This document shows, piece after piece, positions 36,455-44,458 of a stretch of 64,000 nucleotides of DNA. The notes below the pieces were generated by a model. It did no database searches and was not told where the DNA came from. It saw only the letters and a program-made list of their open reading frames with translations. The stretch is from CAVZBW01 sp963773635 (GTDB lineage: Bacteria; Actinomycetota; Acidimicrobiia; Acidimicrobiales; RAAP-2). The translations under genes were made by a program, and so were the position numbers. The DNA lies in the NCBI GenBank assembly GCA_963773635.1, contig CAVZBW010000001.1, positions 62,001 through 126,000 of the forward strand, written 5' to 3'. How positions within the stretch are numbered: the first letter of the stretch is position 1; each line of letters begins with the position of its first letter.

Positions 36455-36466
36455 GGGACCAAGGTG
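36455..36466 (+). promoter_or_regulatory. 12-base motif shared with the solute-binding gene leader (copy 2)
   Basis: Second copy of GGGACCAAGGTG, in the 103-base gap before the response regulator. Confidence 0.35.
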
Positions 36467-36499
36467 CCGGAGACGAGTTGAGGAGGTCTCGCGGGGCCG

Positions 36500-37183
36500 A
36501 TGAGCGGCCGGATCCTTGTGGTCGAGGACGACGAGCGGATCCGTTCGTCCATGAAGCTGGCCCTCGAGGGAGAGGCCTACGAGGTCGACGAGGCCGCGAG
36601 CGGCGAAGAGGCGCTCGACCGGTTCTCCGAGCACATGCCCGACGTCGCGCTCATCGATCTCATGCTTCCCGGCATGGACGGGTTCGAGTGCACGCGGGCC
36701 CTGCGCCGGCAGAGCGCGGTACCCATCATCATCGTCACCGCTCGCACCGACACCCACGACGTCGTGGCCGGGTTGGAGGCCGGCGCCGACGACTACGTGA
36801 CCAAGCCCTTTGTGGCAAAGGAGCTCGCGGCGCGGATCCGCGCGCTGCTGCGCCGGGCCCGAGCCAACGAGGACGAGCCGCGCGTGCTCGGCTTTGGCGA
36901 TCTCGAGCTGCTCCCGGACGAGGGCGTCCTCCGCCATCGAGACGGCACCGAGATCCACTGCACCCGCACCGAGTTCCGGCTGCTCTGCGAGCTTGCCACC
37001 AACCCGGGCAAGGTGCTCACACGTGAGCAGCTGCTCGATCGGGTCTGGGGCTACGACTATTTCGGCGACGGCCGCCTCGTGGACGTGCACATCCGCCGGC
37101 TCCGCACCAAGGTCGAGGCGGACCCGGCGCTCCCCCGTCACATCGTGACCGTGCGCGGCATGGGCTACAAGCTCGTCGCCTGA
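36500..37183 (+). CDS. mtrA: MtrA-like OmpR-family response regulator
   Basis: A 227-residue protein: receiver domain with the acidic pair in VVEDDERI, phosphoacceptor Asp53 in LIDLMLPGMDG, Thr in IIVTAR and Lys in VTKPF, then a winged-helix DNA-binding domain (TRTEFRLLCELATNPGKVLTREQLL, VDVHIRRLRTKVE). The following kinase and GerMN lipoprotein reproduce the actinobacterial mtrA-mtrB-lpqB order, where the system controls cell-wall and division genes. The name rests on that synteny. GAGGAGG lies about 15 bases before ATG 36500, further than usual. Confidence 0.88.
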   Translation: MSGRILVVEDDERIRSSMKLALEGEAYEVDEAASGEEALDRFSEHMPDVALIDLMLPGMDGFECTRALRRQSAVPIIIVTARTDTHDVVAGLEAGADDYVTKPFVAKELAARIRALLRRARANEDEPRVLGFGDLELLPDEGVLRHRDGTEIHCTRTEFRLLCELATNPGKVLTREQLLDRVWGYDYFGDGRLVDVHIRRLRTKVEADPALPRHIVTVRGMGYKLVA

Positions 37184-37191
37184 GAGGGATC

Positions 37192-38808
37192 GTGGGAGGG
37201 GTCCCGGTCCGCGGTCCAGTCACGGCAGTGCCGGCGGGTGGCGGGTCCCTCACCGCGCACGGCCCGTCGGCCCCTGGGTCGGGCTCGGGGTCGGGCTCCG
37301 GGGGAGCCTCGCCGACCGCCGGCCGCCGGCATCGTTCCCGCCAGCGCTCGTGGAAGCGCCACCCCCCTTGGTCCTGGATCGCCAACCTGGGCGTGAGAGG
37401 TCGGGTCACACTGACCTTCGGCCTGGGGGCGCTGCTGCTGTCGCTCGCCCTCGGCGGCCTCTCCTACTTCACCGTCCGACATTTCCTCGTGAGCGACCAG
37501 GTCACCGAGGCCCGGCGGCAGGCGTTCGTCAGCGCCACTCAGGTGCGAAACCAGTTGAGCTCACACACGCCGCTCACCCAGGTGGTGGACTCGCTCTACT
37601 CGCCGCCGGGCTCCAACTCGGTCGTCTACTCCAACGGGACCTGGGAGGCTTACTACCTGGGCGGCCAGTCCTCGCTACCCGAGGGTTTGCGTAACACCGT
37701 CTTGAACGGGACACCGGCCAGCCAGATCTACACCCTCTCGGGGAGTCCCGCGATCGCCTTCGGCATCCCGATCCCCTCCGTGCAGGCGGACTACTTCGAG
37801 ATCCTGTCGCTCTCGGACCTGGCACACACGCTGCGCGTGCTCGGATTGACCCTCATCGTCGTCGGCGTCGTCACCACGGTGCTCGGCGCCGCCGTCGGGC
37901 ACTGGGCCAGCGGCCGATCGCTCCGACCGCTGCAGGCGGTCTCCAAGGCCGCGGTGGCCATCGCCGGCGGAGATCTCGAGACCCGTCTGCCCACGACGGA
38001 GTCCGACCCCGACCTGACGGGGCTCACCACCTCCTTCAACCGGATGGTGGACCAGCTGGCGGAGCGAATCGAGCGCGAGGCGCGTTTCACCTCGGACGTG
38101 AGTCACGAGTTGCGCTCGCCCCTCACCACGCTCGGGACCTCGATCGACGTGCTCCAGTCCCACGAGGGAGAGCTGTCCCCTCGGGCGCGCCAGGCCCTCG
38201 ATCTCCTCGGAGCGGAGATACGCCGGTTCCAGCGCATGGTGGACGAGCTCCTCGAGATCTCCCGAGCCGACGTCGGATCCTCCGTGCTGGCCCTGGAGGA
38301 CGTCCGAGCCGGCGAGCTGGTCCGGCGCTCCGTCGCCGCCCACGCCCGCGGCCAGCTCACGCACGACCCTCCCGAGCTGGCCCTCGACGACGACGTGAGC
38401 GACGCCCTCCTCCGGGTCGACAAGCGCCGCTTTGAGCGCATCATGGCCAACCTGCTCGAAAACGCCGACCTCTATGCCGGTGGGGCCTCCAAGGTGGAGG
38501 TGACGTGGGGGCCGGCCGGCCCGGACGACGCTCGGTCCGTGAGGATCGCCGTCGAGGACCACGGACCGGGCATCACCCCTCGCGAACGAAGCCGGGTCTT
38601 TGAGCGCTTCTACCGGGGCAGCGTGGCCGGACGGCGCGGCTCGGGCACCGGCACCGGCCTCGGGCTGGCCCTGGTCGCCGACCACGTCCGCCTGCACGGC
38701 GGCTCGACGTGGGTCGAGTCCGTCGAGGGTGGCGGCGCCCGCTTCGTCCTCGTGCTGCCGGTGGCCCCCGACAACGACCCGCCCGCGTCCGGAGACGACC
38801 TCGCATGA
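37192..38808 (+). CDS. mtrB: MtrB-like sensor histidine kinase
   Basis: 538 residues. A ~65-residue Gly/Ser/Arg-rich cytoplasmic start, membrane span about 72-95, extracellular sensor region, second span (VLGLTLIVVGVVTTVLGAAVG), HAMP, HisKA with SHELRSPL (phosphoacceptor His305), then HATPase with NLLENADLY, DHGPGI and GSGTGTGLGLAL. GTG 37192 follows AGAGGG and starts 9 bases after the regulator stop. The stop overlaps the next ATG (ATGA, 38805-38808). Confidence 0.9.
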   Translation: MGGVPVRGPVTAVPAGGGSLTAHGPSAPGSGSGSGSGGASPTAGRRHRSRQRSWKRHPPWSWIANLGVRGRVTLTFGLGALLLSLALGGLSYFTVRHFLVSDQVTEARRQAFVSATQVRNQLSSHTPLTQVVDSLYSPPGSNSVVYSNGTWEAYYLGGQSSLPEGLRNTVLNGTPASQIYTLSGSPAIAFGIPIPSVQADYFEILSLSDLAHTLRVLGLTLIVVGVVTTVLGAAVGHWASGRSLRPLQAVSKAAVAIAGGDLETRLPTTESDPDLTGLTTSFNRMVDQLAERIEREARFTSDVSHELRSPLTTLGTSIDVLQSHEGELSPRARQALDLLGAEIRRFQRMVDELLEISRADVGSSVLALEDVRAGELVRRSVAAHARGQLTHDPPELALDDDVSDALLRVDKRRFERIMANLLENADLYAGGASKVEVTWGPAGPDDARSVRIAVEDHGPGITPRERSRVFERFYRGSVAGRRGSGTGTGLGLALVADHVRLHGGSTWVESVEGGGARFVLVLPVAPDNDPPASGDDLA

Positions 38809-39437
38809 TCGGACGCTCGCCAACCCGGCCCCCATGCCGGTGGGCGGCGCTGCGAAGCCTCGCCACCCGCCGTTGTGCGGCCCTGGTGGTCCTGGTCGCC
38901 GGTGCGACGGCGCTCGGCGCCTGCGGGGTCGCCGTCGAGACCGCACCGCGGACGATTCCACGCTCCCAGGTGCCCTTTCACCTGCTCGCGCCGGCTGGCT
39001 CCACGCCCTCGACGGTGCCCACCGCGATCAAAGAGGTCGTGTACTTCCTGACCGTCTCCAATGGGACGCAGCTCACGCCGGTGACCCGCTACGTAGCGGC
39101 GCCCGTCGGGCTGCGCTCGATCATGCAGAGCTTGGTCGAGGGCCCGACGAGCAGCGAGCTCAACTCGGGTCTGAACACCGCCATCTCGCCGGCCGTGCAG
39201 GTGCTGAGCGCGACGGTGAGCGACGGCGTGGCGACGATCGATTTCAGCGAAGCGATCGCGGGCGGGACCGCCCAGATCCCCGCCGTCGCCCAAGTGGTCT
39301 ACACGGCGACCGATCAGCCCGGCGTGCACGAGGTTCGCTTCGAGATCGGTGGAGACCCGACCAACGTGCCGACGGCCAACAGCACCATCGCCTCGGGCCC
39401 GGTCACCCGGGCCGACTATCCCTCGCCCCTGCCCTGA
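38805..39437 (+). CDS. GerMN-domain lipoprotein (LpqB-like position)
   Basis: 210 residues with a lipoprotein signal: hydrophobic VVLVAGATALGAC with lipobox cysteine 40. One GerMN domain follows (VVYFLTVSNGTQLTPVTRYV, LVEGPTSSELNSGLNTAI, DGVATIDFS). In other actinobacteria the lipoprotein after mtrB (LpqB) interacts with the sensor; this one is shorter and lacks the C-terminal beta-propeller region. Its 3' end overlaps that of rsfS on the other strand by 35 bases. Confidence 0.87.
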   Translation: MIGRSPTRPPCRWAALRSLATRRCAALVVLVAGATALGACGVAVETAPRTIPRSQVPFHLLAPAGSTPSTVPTAIKEVVYFLTVSNGTQLTPVTRYVAAPVGLRSIMQSLVEGPTSSELNSGLNTAISPAVQVLSATVSDGVATIDFSEAIAGGTAQIPAVAQVVYTATDQPGVHEVRFEIGGDPTNVPTANSTIASGPVTRADYPSPLP

Positions 39438-39876
39438 CCTCTCCCGGCGACGGGCTCACCCTGGGTGCCCTCGACCAGAGATGCTCCAAGTCGTAGTAGT
39501 GGCGAGCCTCCTCCAAGAAGACGTGCACGACGAAGTCGCCATAGTCCATGAGCACCCACGTGGCGTCGTCCAGTCCCTCGACGCTCACGGGCCGCCGTCG
39601 CTCGTGCGGCGCCTCCACACCGGACCCTCCGCCGTTTCCGGATCCCGGCCATACCTGACCGGAGCCCGCAAGGCGGCGCTCCACCTCCTCGACGATCGTC
39701 TTGATCTGGCGAGTGTTGCGCCCGCTCGTGATGACGAAGGCGTCGACCACGCCCAGCGATTCGCTCATGTCGAGCACCACCGTGTCGATGCCCGACTTCT
39801 CCTCGGCCGCCTCCGCGGCCATGAGGGCGTGCGGCGGAATGGCTCGCTCCAGGGCGGCGGCTCTGGTCTGAGCCAC
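39403..39876 (-). CDS. rsfS: ribosomal silencing factor RsfS
   Basis: 157 residues; binds L14 to block subunit joining. KSGIDTVVLDMSESLGVVDAFVI, RNTRQIKTIVEEVE, DDATWVLMDYGDFVVHVFLEEARHYYDLEHLW are family-typical. It sits downstream of nadD and a small membrane protein, a common arrangement. Confidence 0.95.
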   Translation of the reverse strand: MAQTRAAALERAIPPHALMAAEAAEEKSGIDTVVLDMSESLGVVDAFVITSGRNTRQIKTIVEEVERRLAGSGQVWPGSGNGGGSGVEAPHERRRPVSVEGLDDATWVLMDYGDFVVHVFLEEARHYYDLEHLWSRAPRVSPSPGEVRAGARDSRPG

Positions 39877-39879
39877 GCG

Positions 39880-40152
39880 CTAGCGCACCACGCCGATCAC
39901 CAACACCGTGGCGACCAGGGAGACGACCAGGATCGCGATGCCCCCACAGGCGATGAGATAGCGCTGCCGGCGCTCCTGGCGCAGCGCCAGGCGACGAGCT
40001 CGCATGGCGTCACGCCGTGTGCCCAGCGTACGGGCCGGGATCAAGCCGGCGGAATCCGCTCCGAGGGCGCCAAAGACGGACGGCATCACCCGGGCCGCCA
40101 CCGGGCCCCGCACCACGGGGACCTCGGCCGTGTCAGCGAGGGACGCCGTCAT
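39880..40152 (-). CDS. small single-span membrane protein, unknown
   Basis: 90 residues: a polar N-terminus, a basic stretch (RARRLALRQERRQRY) and one C-terminal hydrophobic segment (LIACGGIAILVVSLVATVLVI). ATG 40152 overlaps the nadD stop (ATGA), fixing start and expression. A small ORF between nadD and rsfS is frequent in actinobacteria; I do not recognise a family. Confidence 0.7.
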   Translation of the reverse strand: MTASLADTAEVPVVRGPVAARVMPSVFGALGADSAGLIPARTLGTRRDAMRARRLALRQERRQRYLIACGGIAILVVSLVATVLVIGVVR

Positions 40153-40889
40153 TTCTCCATACAGTACAGACCCAGCCGCTCGATGCAATGGATCACGGCC
40201 TCCGGAACCAGACCGTCGACCGGCGCCCCCCTCCCCAACCGGTCGCGGAGCTCCGAGCTGGAGACGTCCACATCCACCCCCCGGACGACGCACCACCGGC
40301 CACCGCCGTCGGGGGGACCGGACACCGCGGCATGGGGTCTCGGCACGATGGCCAGCGTGACCAGGTCTCTCAGCTCTGGCCAGCGGTGCCAGCTCGGCAG
40401 CGTGGGCACCAGGTCCGCCCCGATGACCAGGTAGAGGTCCGGATCCTCCCGACCCTCCCGTGCGGAGATGGCCTGGAGCTCGCGAACGGTATCCAGCGTG
40501 TACGAGGGACCGCCACGGTCGATCTCGAGGCTGCTCGCCTCGAGCCCGGGCCGACCCTCACAGCCCGCACGGACCATCGCCAAGCGGTCCTCGGCGGGGC
40601 TGATGGTGCGCACCGGCGTCTTTTGCCATGGATGGTTGGCGACCACCAGCAGGACCCGGTCGAGGTCCAGTTGGTCACGCGCCGCCTCCGCCGCCCGGAG
40701 GTGCCCGGCGTGGAGCGGATCGAATGTCCCTCCGAGCAGCCCGAGGCGCTCTCGTCGGCCCCCGCTCGGACCGGTGCCGCCGGCTCCCGGGCTCGGCGAG
40801 CCTCCCGGCCGATCGTCAGGACGGATGGACGTCGACGAGCTTCCGGCCCTTGCGCACGCCGAAACGGACCACCCCGTCGGTGAGCGCAA
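40149..40889 (-). CDS. nadD: nicotinate-nucleotide adenylyltransferase
   Basis: Adenylates nicotinate mononucleotide in NAD synthesis. The domain begins at LGLLGGTFDPLHAGHLRAAE (about 40748) with VVANHPWQK, YTLDTVREL, YLVIGADLV and the C-terminal SSSELRDRL and PEAVIHCIERLGLY. The start is unclear: between the rpmA stop and the GGTFDP motif there is no ATG, GTG or TTG in any frame. The coordinate given uses the nearest in-frame TTG (40889), inside rpmA; a shorter protein of about 200 residues from an unusual or mis-sequenced codon near 40740-40755 is equally likely. Confidence 0.88.
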   Translation of the reverse strand: MRSPTGWSVSACARAGSSSTSIRPDDRPGGSPSPGAGGTGPSGGRRERLGLLGGTFDPLHAGHLRAAEAARDQLDLDRVLLVVANHPWQKTPVRTISPAEDRLAMVRAGCEGRPGLEASSLEIDRGGPSYTLDTVRELQAISAREGREDPDLYLVIGADLVPTLPSWHRWPELRDLVTLAIVPRPHAAVSGPPDGGGRWCVVRGVDVDVSSSELRDRLGRGAPVDGLVPEAVIHCIERLGLYCMEK

Positions 40890-41068
40890 ACAGCGTGTCG
40901 TCGCCACCTCGGCCGACGTTGTGACCGGGATGGAAGCGGGTGCCGCGCTCGGCGCACCAGGATCGAGCCGGCGGGGACGGCCGTCCCGCTGAACACCTTC
41001 ACCCCGAGTCGCTGCGCGTTGGAGTCCCGGCCGTTGCGCGTCGAGCCTCCGCCCTTGGTCTTGGACAT
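40816..41068 (-). CDS. rpmA: 50S ribosomal protein L27, frame broken by one extra base
   Basis: 83 residues after repair. The N-terminus SKTKGGGSTRNGRDSNAQRLGVK-type sequence runs to AGSILVR in one frame. The remaining RGTRFHPGHNVGRGGDDTL and the rest to VDVHPS are in another. Dropping one base near 40949-40951 restores VRQRGTRFHPG, the universal L27 sequence. As an intact single-copy L27 is expected in a living cell, sequence error is the likely cause. It lies downstream of rplU as usual. Confidence 0.94.
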
Positions 41069-41158
41069 GTCGTTCTCCGTTCCGTTCGCCCGGTTCGCCC
41101 ACCCGGCCCGGTCCCGGTCTCGGACCCCGGATCCGGTGGCATGCCCGGCTCGATCCCG

Positions 41159-41518
41159 CTATTCGCCCTCGGCGCCCGATCCGGCCCCGGCGCCCCGGGC
41201 GGCCGATCCCGCGCCCTCGATCGACGTGATCTCGATCGTCGAGTAGCGCTGGCGGTGGCCCCAACGGCGGCGCTGGTTGGTCTTGGGCTTGTAGGTCATG
41301 GCGCGGATCTTGGGTCCGAGGGCCTCACCCACCACGCGTGCCGAGACTCGCACCTCGGCGAGCTCCTCGGGCGTGGCCCGCACCGTCTCACCGTCCACCA
41401 CGAGCACCGGGCGCAGCTCGACGTCCGCCCCGACGGGCACGTCGAGCAACTCGACCACCACCCGCTCACCCTCGGCGACGCGCTCCTGTTTGCCTCCGCT
41501 GCTGATGACGGCGTACAT
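41159..41518 (-). CDS. rplU: 50S ribosomal protein L21
   Basis: 119 residues: MYAVISSGGKQERVAEGERV, LVVDGETVRATPEEL and YKPKTNQRRRWGHRQRYSTIEI are L21 signatures; a short Gly/Ala/Glu tail follows. ATG 41518 is preferred over the longer frame because the protein begins exactly there and a TACAAT box ends 9 bases upstream. Confidence 0.96.
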   Translation of the reverse strand: MYAVISSGGKQERVAEGERVVVELLDVPVGADVELRPVLVVDGETVRATPEELAEVRVSARVVGEALGPKIRAMTYKPKTNQRRRWGHRQRYSTIEITSIEGAGSAARGAGAGSGAEGE

Positions 41519-41527
41519 AGGGGGACG

Positions 41528-41533
41528 ATTGTA
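41528..41533 (-). promoter_or_regulatory. -10 box of rplU-rpmA
   Basis: TACAAT on the minus strand, 9 bases before ATG 41518; predicted leader of only a few bases. Shares the 68-base divergent region with the DAHP synthase promoter. Confidence 0.5.
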
Positions 41534-41574
41534 GTGCGACGGGGACGGCGATCGGACCCGCACCCCTCACCCTC

Positions 41575-41580
41575 TACGCT
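41575..41580 (+). promoter_or_regulatory. -10 box of DAHP synthase (leaderless)
   Basis: TACGCT, 6 bases before GTG 41587. Identical hexamer and spacing are found at proA. Confidence 0.45.
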
Positions 41581-41586
41581 TGTTGG

Positions 41587-42942
41587 GTGCCCGACATCCT
41601 GCGGTCCAGCTCGTGGAGCCCGGACGGGTGGCGCGCCCGGACGGCTGCGCAGCAGCCGCAATGGCCCGACGACAAGGTTCTGCGGCGGGTGGAGGAGCAC
41701 CTCGCCGGCCTCCCACCGCTCGTGTTCGCCGGCGAGGCACGGCGGCTCCGATCATCGCTGGCCAAGGTCGCGGCCGGCGAGGCGTTCCTGCTCCAGGCGG
41801 GGGACTGCGCCGAGTCGTTCGACGAGTTCTCTGCCGATTCGATCCGGGACAAGCTCAAGATCATCCTCCAGATGGCCGTCGTGCTCACGTACGCGGCGGG
41901 CGTTCCGGTCGTCAAGGTGGGGCGGATCGCCGGCCAGTTCGCCAAGCCTCGCTCCAGCCCCACCGAGACCGTCGACGGCCAAGAGCTCCCCTCGTTCCGG
42001 GGACACATGGTCAACGGCGACGAGTTCGACGCGAGATCCCGTCGCCCCGATCCCGAGCGAATGGTCGCCGCCTACCACCAGTCGGCCTCGACCCTCAACC
42101 TGTTGCGGGCCTTCACCAAGGGGGGGTTCGCCGCCCTCTCGCAGGTGCACGCGTGGAATCAGGAGTTTGTGGCGTCGTCCACCCAGGGCCGCCACTACGA
42201 GCAGGTGGCCGGCGAGATCGACCGGGCTCTGCGGTTCATGGACGCCTGCGGGGTGCCGCTCGCGTCGGAGACCGCCCTCCAGGAGGTGGACTTCTGGACC
42301 AGCCACGAGGCCCTCGTCCTTCCCTACGAGGAGTCGCTGACCCGGCGAGACTCGCTCACGGGCGACTGGTTCGACTGTTCGGCCCACATGCTCTGGGTGG
42401 GCGAGCGCACCCGCAACCCCGAGGGGGCGCATGTCGAGTTTCTGTCGGGCGTGCGCAATCCGGTCGGCTGCAAGGTGGGCCCGGACGCCCGGACCCAAGA
42501 CCTGGTCGCCCTCTGCGACCGATTGGACCCCGAGCGCCAGCCGGGCCGGTTGACGCTGATCGCCCGGCTCGGGGCGGACGCCATTGGTCAGCGCCTGCCT
42601 CTGCTCATCCGGGCCGTTCAGGCCGAGGGTCATGCGGTCGTGTGGGCGTGCGACCCCATGCACGGCAACACCTTTTCGAGCAACGGTCGCAAGACCCGAC
42701 GCTTCGACGACATCGTGACCGAGCTCCGCCGCTTCTTCGACGTGCACGAGGCCGAGGGCACCTGGCCCGGTGGGGTCCACATCGAGCTCACGGGCGACGA
42801 CGTCACCGAGTGCCTCGGGGGCTCCCAGGAGGTGCTCGCGGACCACCTCCATCACCGCTACACGACGGCCTGCGACCCGAGGCTCAACGCCCGCCAGTCG
42901 ATCGACCTCGCCTTCGAGATCGCCGACCTGCTGCGGCGCTGA
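41587..42942 (+). CDS. aroG: class II 3-deoxy-7-phosphoheptulonate synthase
   Basis: Condenses PEP and erythrose 4-phosphate, first step of the shikimate pathway. 451 residues, plant/actinobacterial type: FLLQAGDCAESFDEF, GRIAGQFAKPRSSPTE, SHEALVLPYEE, VGERTRNPEGAHVEFLSGV, VWACDPMHGNTF and HIELTGDDVTECLGG. GTG 41587 has a leaderless-type -10 box upstream. It stands alone on the plus strand between minus-strand operons. Confidence 0.96.
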   Translation: MPDILRSSSWSPDGWRARTAAQQPQWPDDKVLRRVEEHLAGLPPLVFAGEARRLRSSLAKVAAGEAFLLQAGDCAESFDEFSADSIRDKLKIILQMAVVLTYAAGVPVVKVGRIAGQFAKPRSSPTETVDGQELPSFRGHMVNGDEFDARSRRPDPERMVAAYHQSASTLNLLRAFTKGGFAALSQVHAWNQEFVASSTQGRHYEQVAGEIDRALRFMDACGVPLASETALQEVDFWTSHEALVLPYEESLTRRDSLTGDWFDCSAHMLWVGERTRNPEGAHVEFLSGVRNPVGCKVGPDARTQDLVALCDRLDPERQPGRLTLIARLGADAIGQRLPLLIRAVQAEGHAVVWACDPMHGNTFSSNGRKTRRFDDIVTELRRFFDVHEAEGTWPGGVHIELTGDDVTECLGGSQEVLADHLHHRYTTACDPRLNARQSIDLAFEIADLLRR

Positions 42943-43010
42943 CCGAAACGGGACCGTCGGTCGGGCCGGGAACCTCTCCTCGCCCCTCCGCGGCGTCACG
43001 CCGGCGGCGG

Positions 43011-44453
43011 TTACGAGAGTTGGCCGACGAAGCGCTCCAGCTGCCGCAGGGTCCGGCACTCCACGACGTCGTCGCAATGGACGGCGTACTCGCCGATGAT
43101 CGAGTCACCCGAACCCCAGTAGGCCCGGGGCTCGGGGTTGAGCCAGTACACGTGGCGGGCCAGGTGCTGCAATTCCTCGACCACCCACGCACCCGAGGCG
43201 TGGTAGTTGTTGCGGGCATCGCCCAGGAGCAGGACGCTCGTGCGTGAGGTGACGTCGTCGCCCCAGCGCTCCAGGAACTTCTCGAGGGCGTGGCCGTAGT
43301 CCGAATGCCCGTCGATCCAGACCACGTCGGCTTCGGTGTTGATGCGGTGCACGGCGATCGACGGATCGTCCACCCCCTCGAAGAACCGGGTCACCTCGTC
43401 GATCCCGTCGACAAAGACGAAGCTGCGCACCTTCGAGAATTGCGAGCTGATCGCGTACACCAGGTGGAGGGTGAAGCGGGCAAACGAGGCCACCGAGCCC
43501 GAGATGTCGGCGACCACCATGATGTCGGGCTTGGCGGGACGAGGGTGGCGGAAGCGGGGCTCGACGGGGACTCCCCCGGTCGACAGCGAGTTGCGCATCG
43601 TGGCCCGGAAGTCGAGCGGCCCGCGCCGACCGTGCCGGCGCTTGCGCGCCAGGCGCACCGCCAGCTTGCGGGACAAGGGGTGCAGGGCCCGGTGCAGCGC
43701 GGACAGCTCGTCCCTGCTCGCGTGCATGACGTCGATGTCCTCGGGCAGCGGTGTCCGCACCGAACGGGCGAGGGCCTCGGCGCCCCGGTCCTCGACCAGG
43801 CGCCGGCGGATCTCGGTCTCGACCGCCTGGCGCTGGGTCTCGATGCGCTGGCGGTACTCGTCCTCCGCCAGCCGCTCCTCGAGCGGGGTCAGGCCCTGGC
43901 TCCCGGCGTCCTGTCTGGCGCCCCGGAGCAGCCGCTGCAGGACGCCCTCGAGCTCGAGGTTCCGCAGGGTCCGGTAGAGGTAGTACGTGCCACCGACCGG
44001 CCGGCCGGGCTCCATCCCCGCGTACCGGGTGACGGCGTGGCGCGCCACGACGTTCATCAGGGCCCGGTCGCCCTGCAGCAGCGCTCGGTAGAGGAGCTCG
44101 GCGATCTCCTGCGGTGACATCGCCTCGCCGCCCCCACCCCCCTGGGCCTCCCCCCGGCCCGTCGGCGGTCCCGCGTCCTGCTCGTCGCCCGTCGCCTCCC
44201 CGGGCGACGCCTCGGCGCCGTCGCCCGCCGCCCCGGGAGCCCGATTGGCGAAGTAGATCTCAAAGGCGATCTCGAACGCTCGCCAGTGCGCGCTCGACTT
44301 GACCAGGGTTGCGGCGAGCACATACTTGAGCGCCTCGCGATCCTCGAGGGGGATCTCGTGAACGGCCCGCGCCGCGTCGAGATGCTCGGTGGTCGAGACG
44401 GGCAGGCCCGCCGCGCGCAACTCGCCGACAAACCCCGAGAGCAGCTCGAGCAC
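43011..44453 (-). CDS. VWA-domain (CoxE-like) protein
   Basis: 480 residues. The C-terminal third is a von Willebrand A domain with an intact metal site: DISGS in IMVVADISGSVASF, then VWIDGHSDYGHALEKF and LLLGDARNNYHASG. Ahead of it lies an all-alpha region with a Gly/Glu-rich linker. CoxE-like VWA proteins work with MoxR-type ATPases in metal-centre insertion or complex assembly; the client here is unknown. GTG 44453 starts 6 bases after the MoxR stop, so the pair is an operon. Confidence 0.88.
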   Translation of the reverse strand: MLELLSGFVGELRAAGLPVSTTEHLDAARAVHEIPLEDREALKYVLAATLVKSSAHWRAFEIAFEIYFANRAPGAAGDGAEASPGEATGDEQDAGPPTGRGEAQGGGGGEAMSPQEIAELLYRALLQGDRALMNVVARHAVTRYAGMEPGRPVGGTYYLYRTLRNLELEGVLQRLLRGARQDAGSQGLTPLEERLAEDEYRQRIETQRQAVETEIRRRLVEDRGAEALARSVRTPLPEDIDVMHASRDELSALHRALHPLSRKLAVRLARKRRHGRRGPLDFRATMRNSLSTGGVPVEPRFRHPRPAKPDIMVVADISGSVASFARFTLHLVYAISSQFSKVRSFVFVDGIDEVTRFFEGVDDPSIAVHRINTEADVVWIDGHSDYGHALEKFLERWGDDVTSRTSVLLLGDARNNYHASGAWVVEELQHLARHVYWLNPEPRAYWGSGDSIIGEYAVHCDDVVECRTLRQLERFVGQLS

Positions 44454-44458
44454 GCGCC

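Noticed and set aside
39403..39437. Possible wrong end for rsfS or the GerMN lipoprotein because their 3' ends overlap
   Set aside because: Both frames are conserved before the overlap and the 35-base convergent overlap involves only non-conserved tails; a normal compact arrangement.
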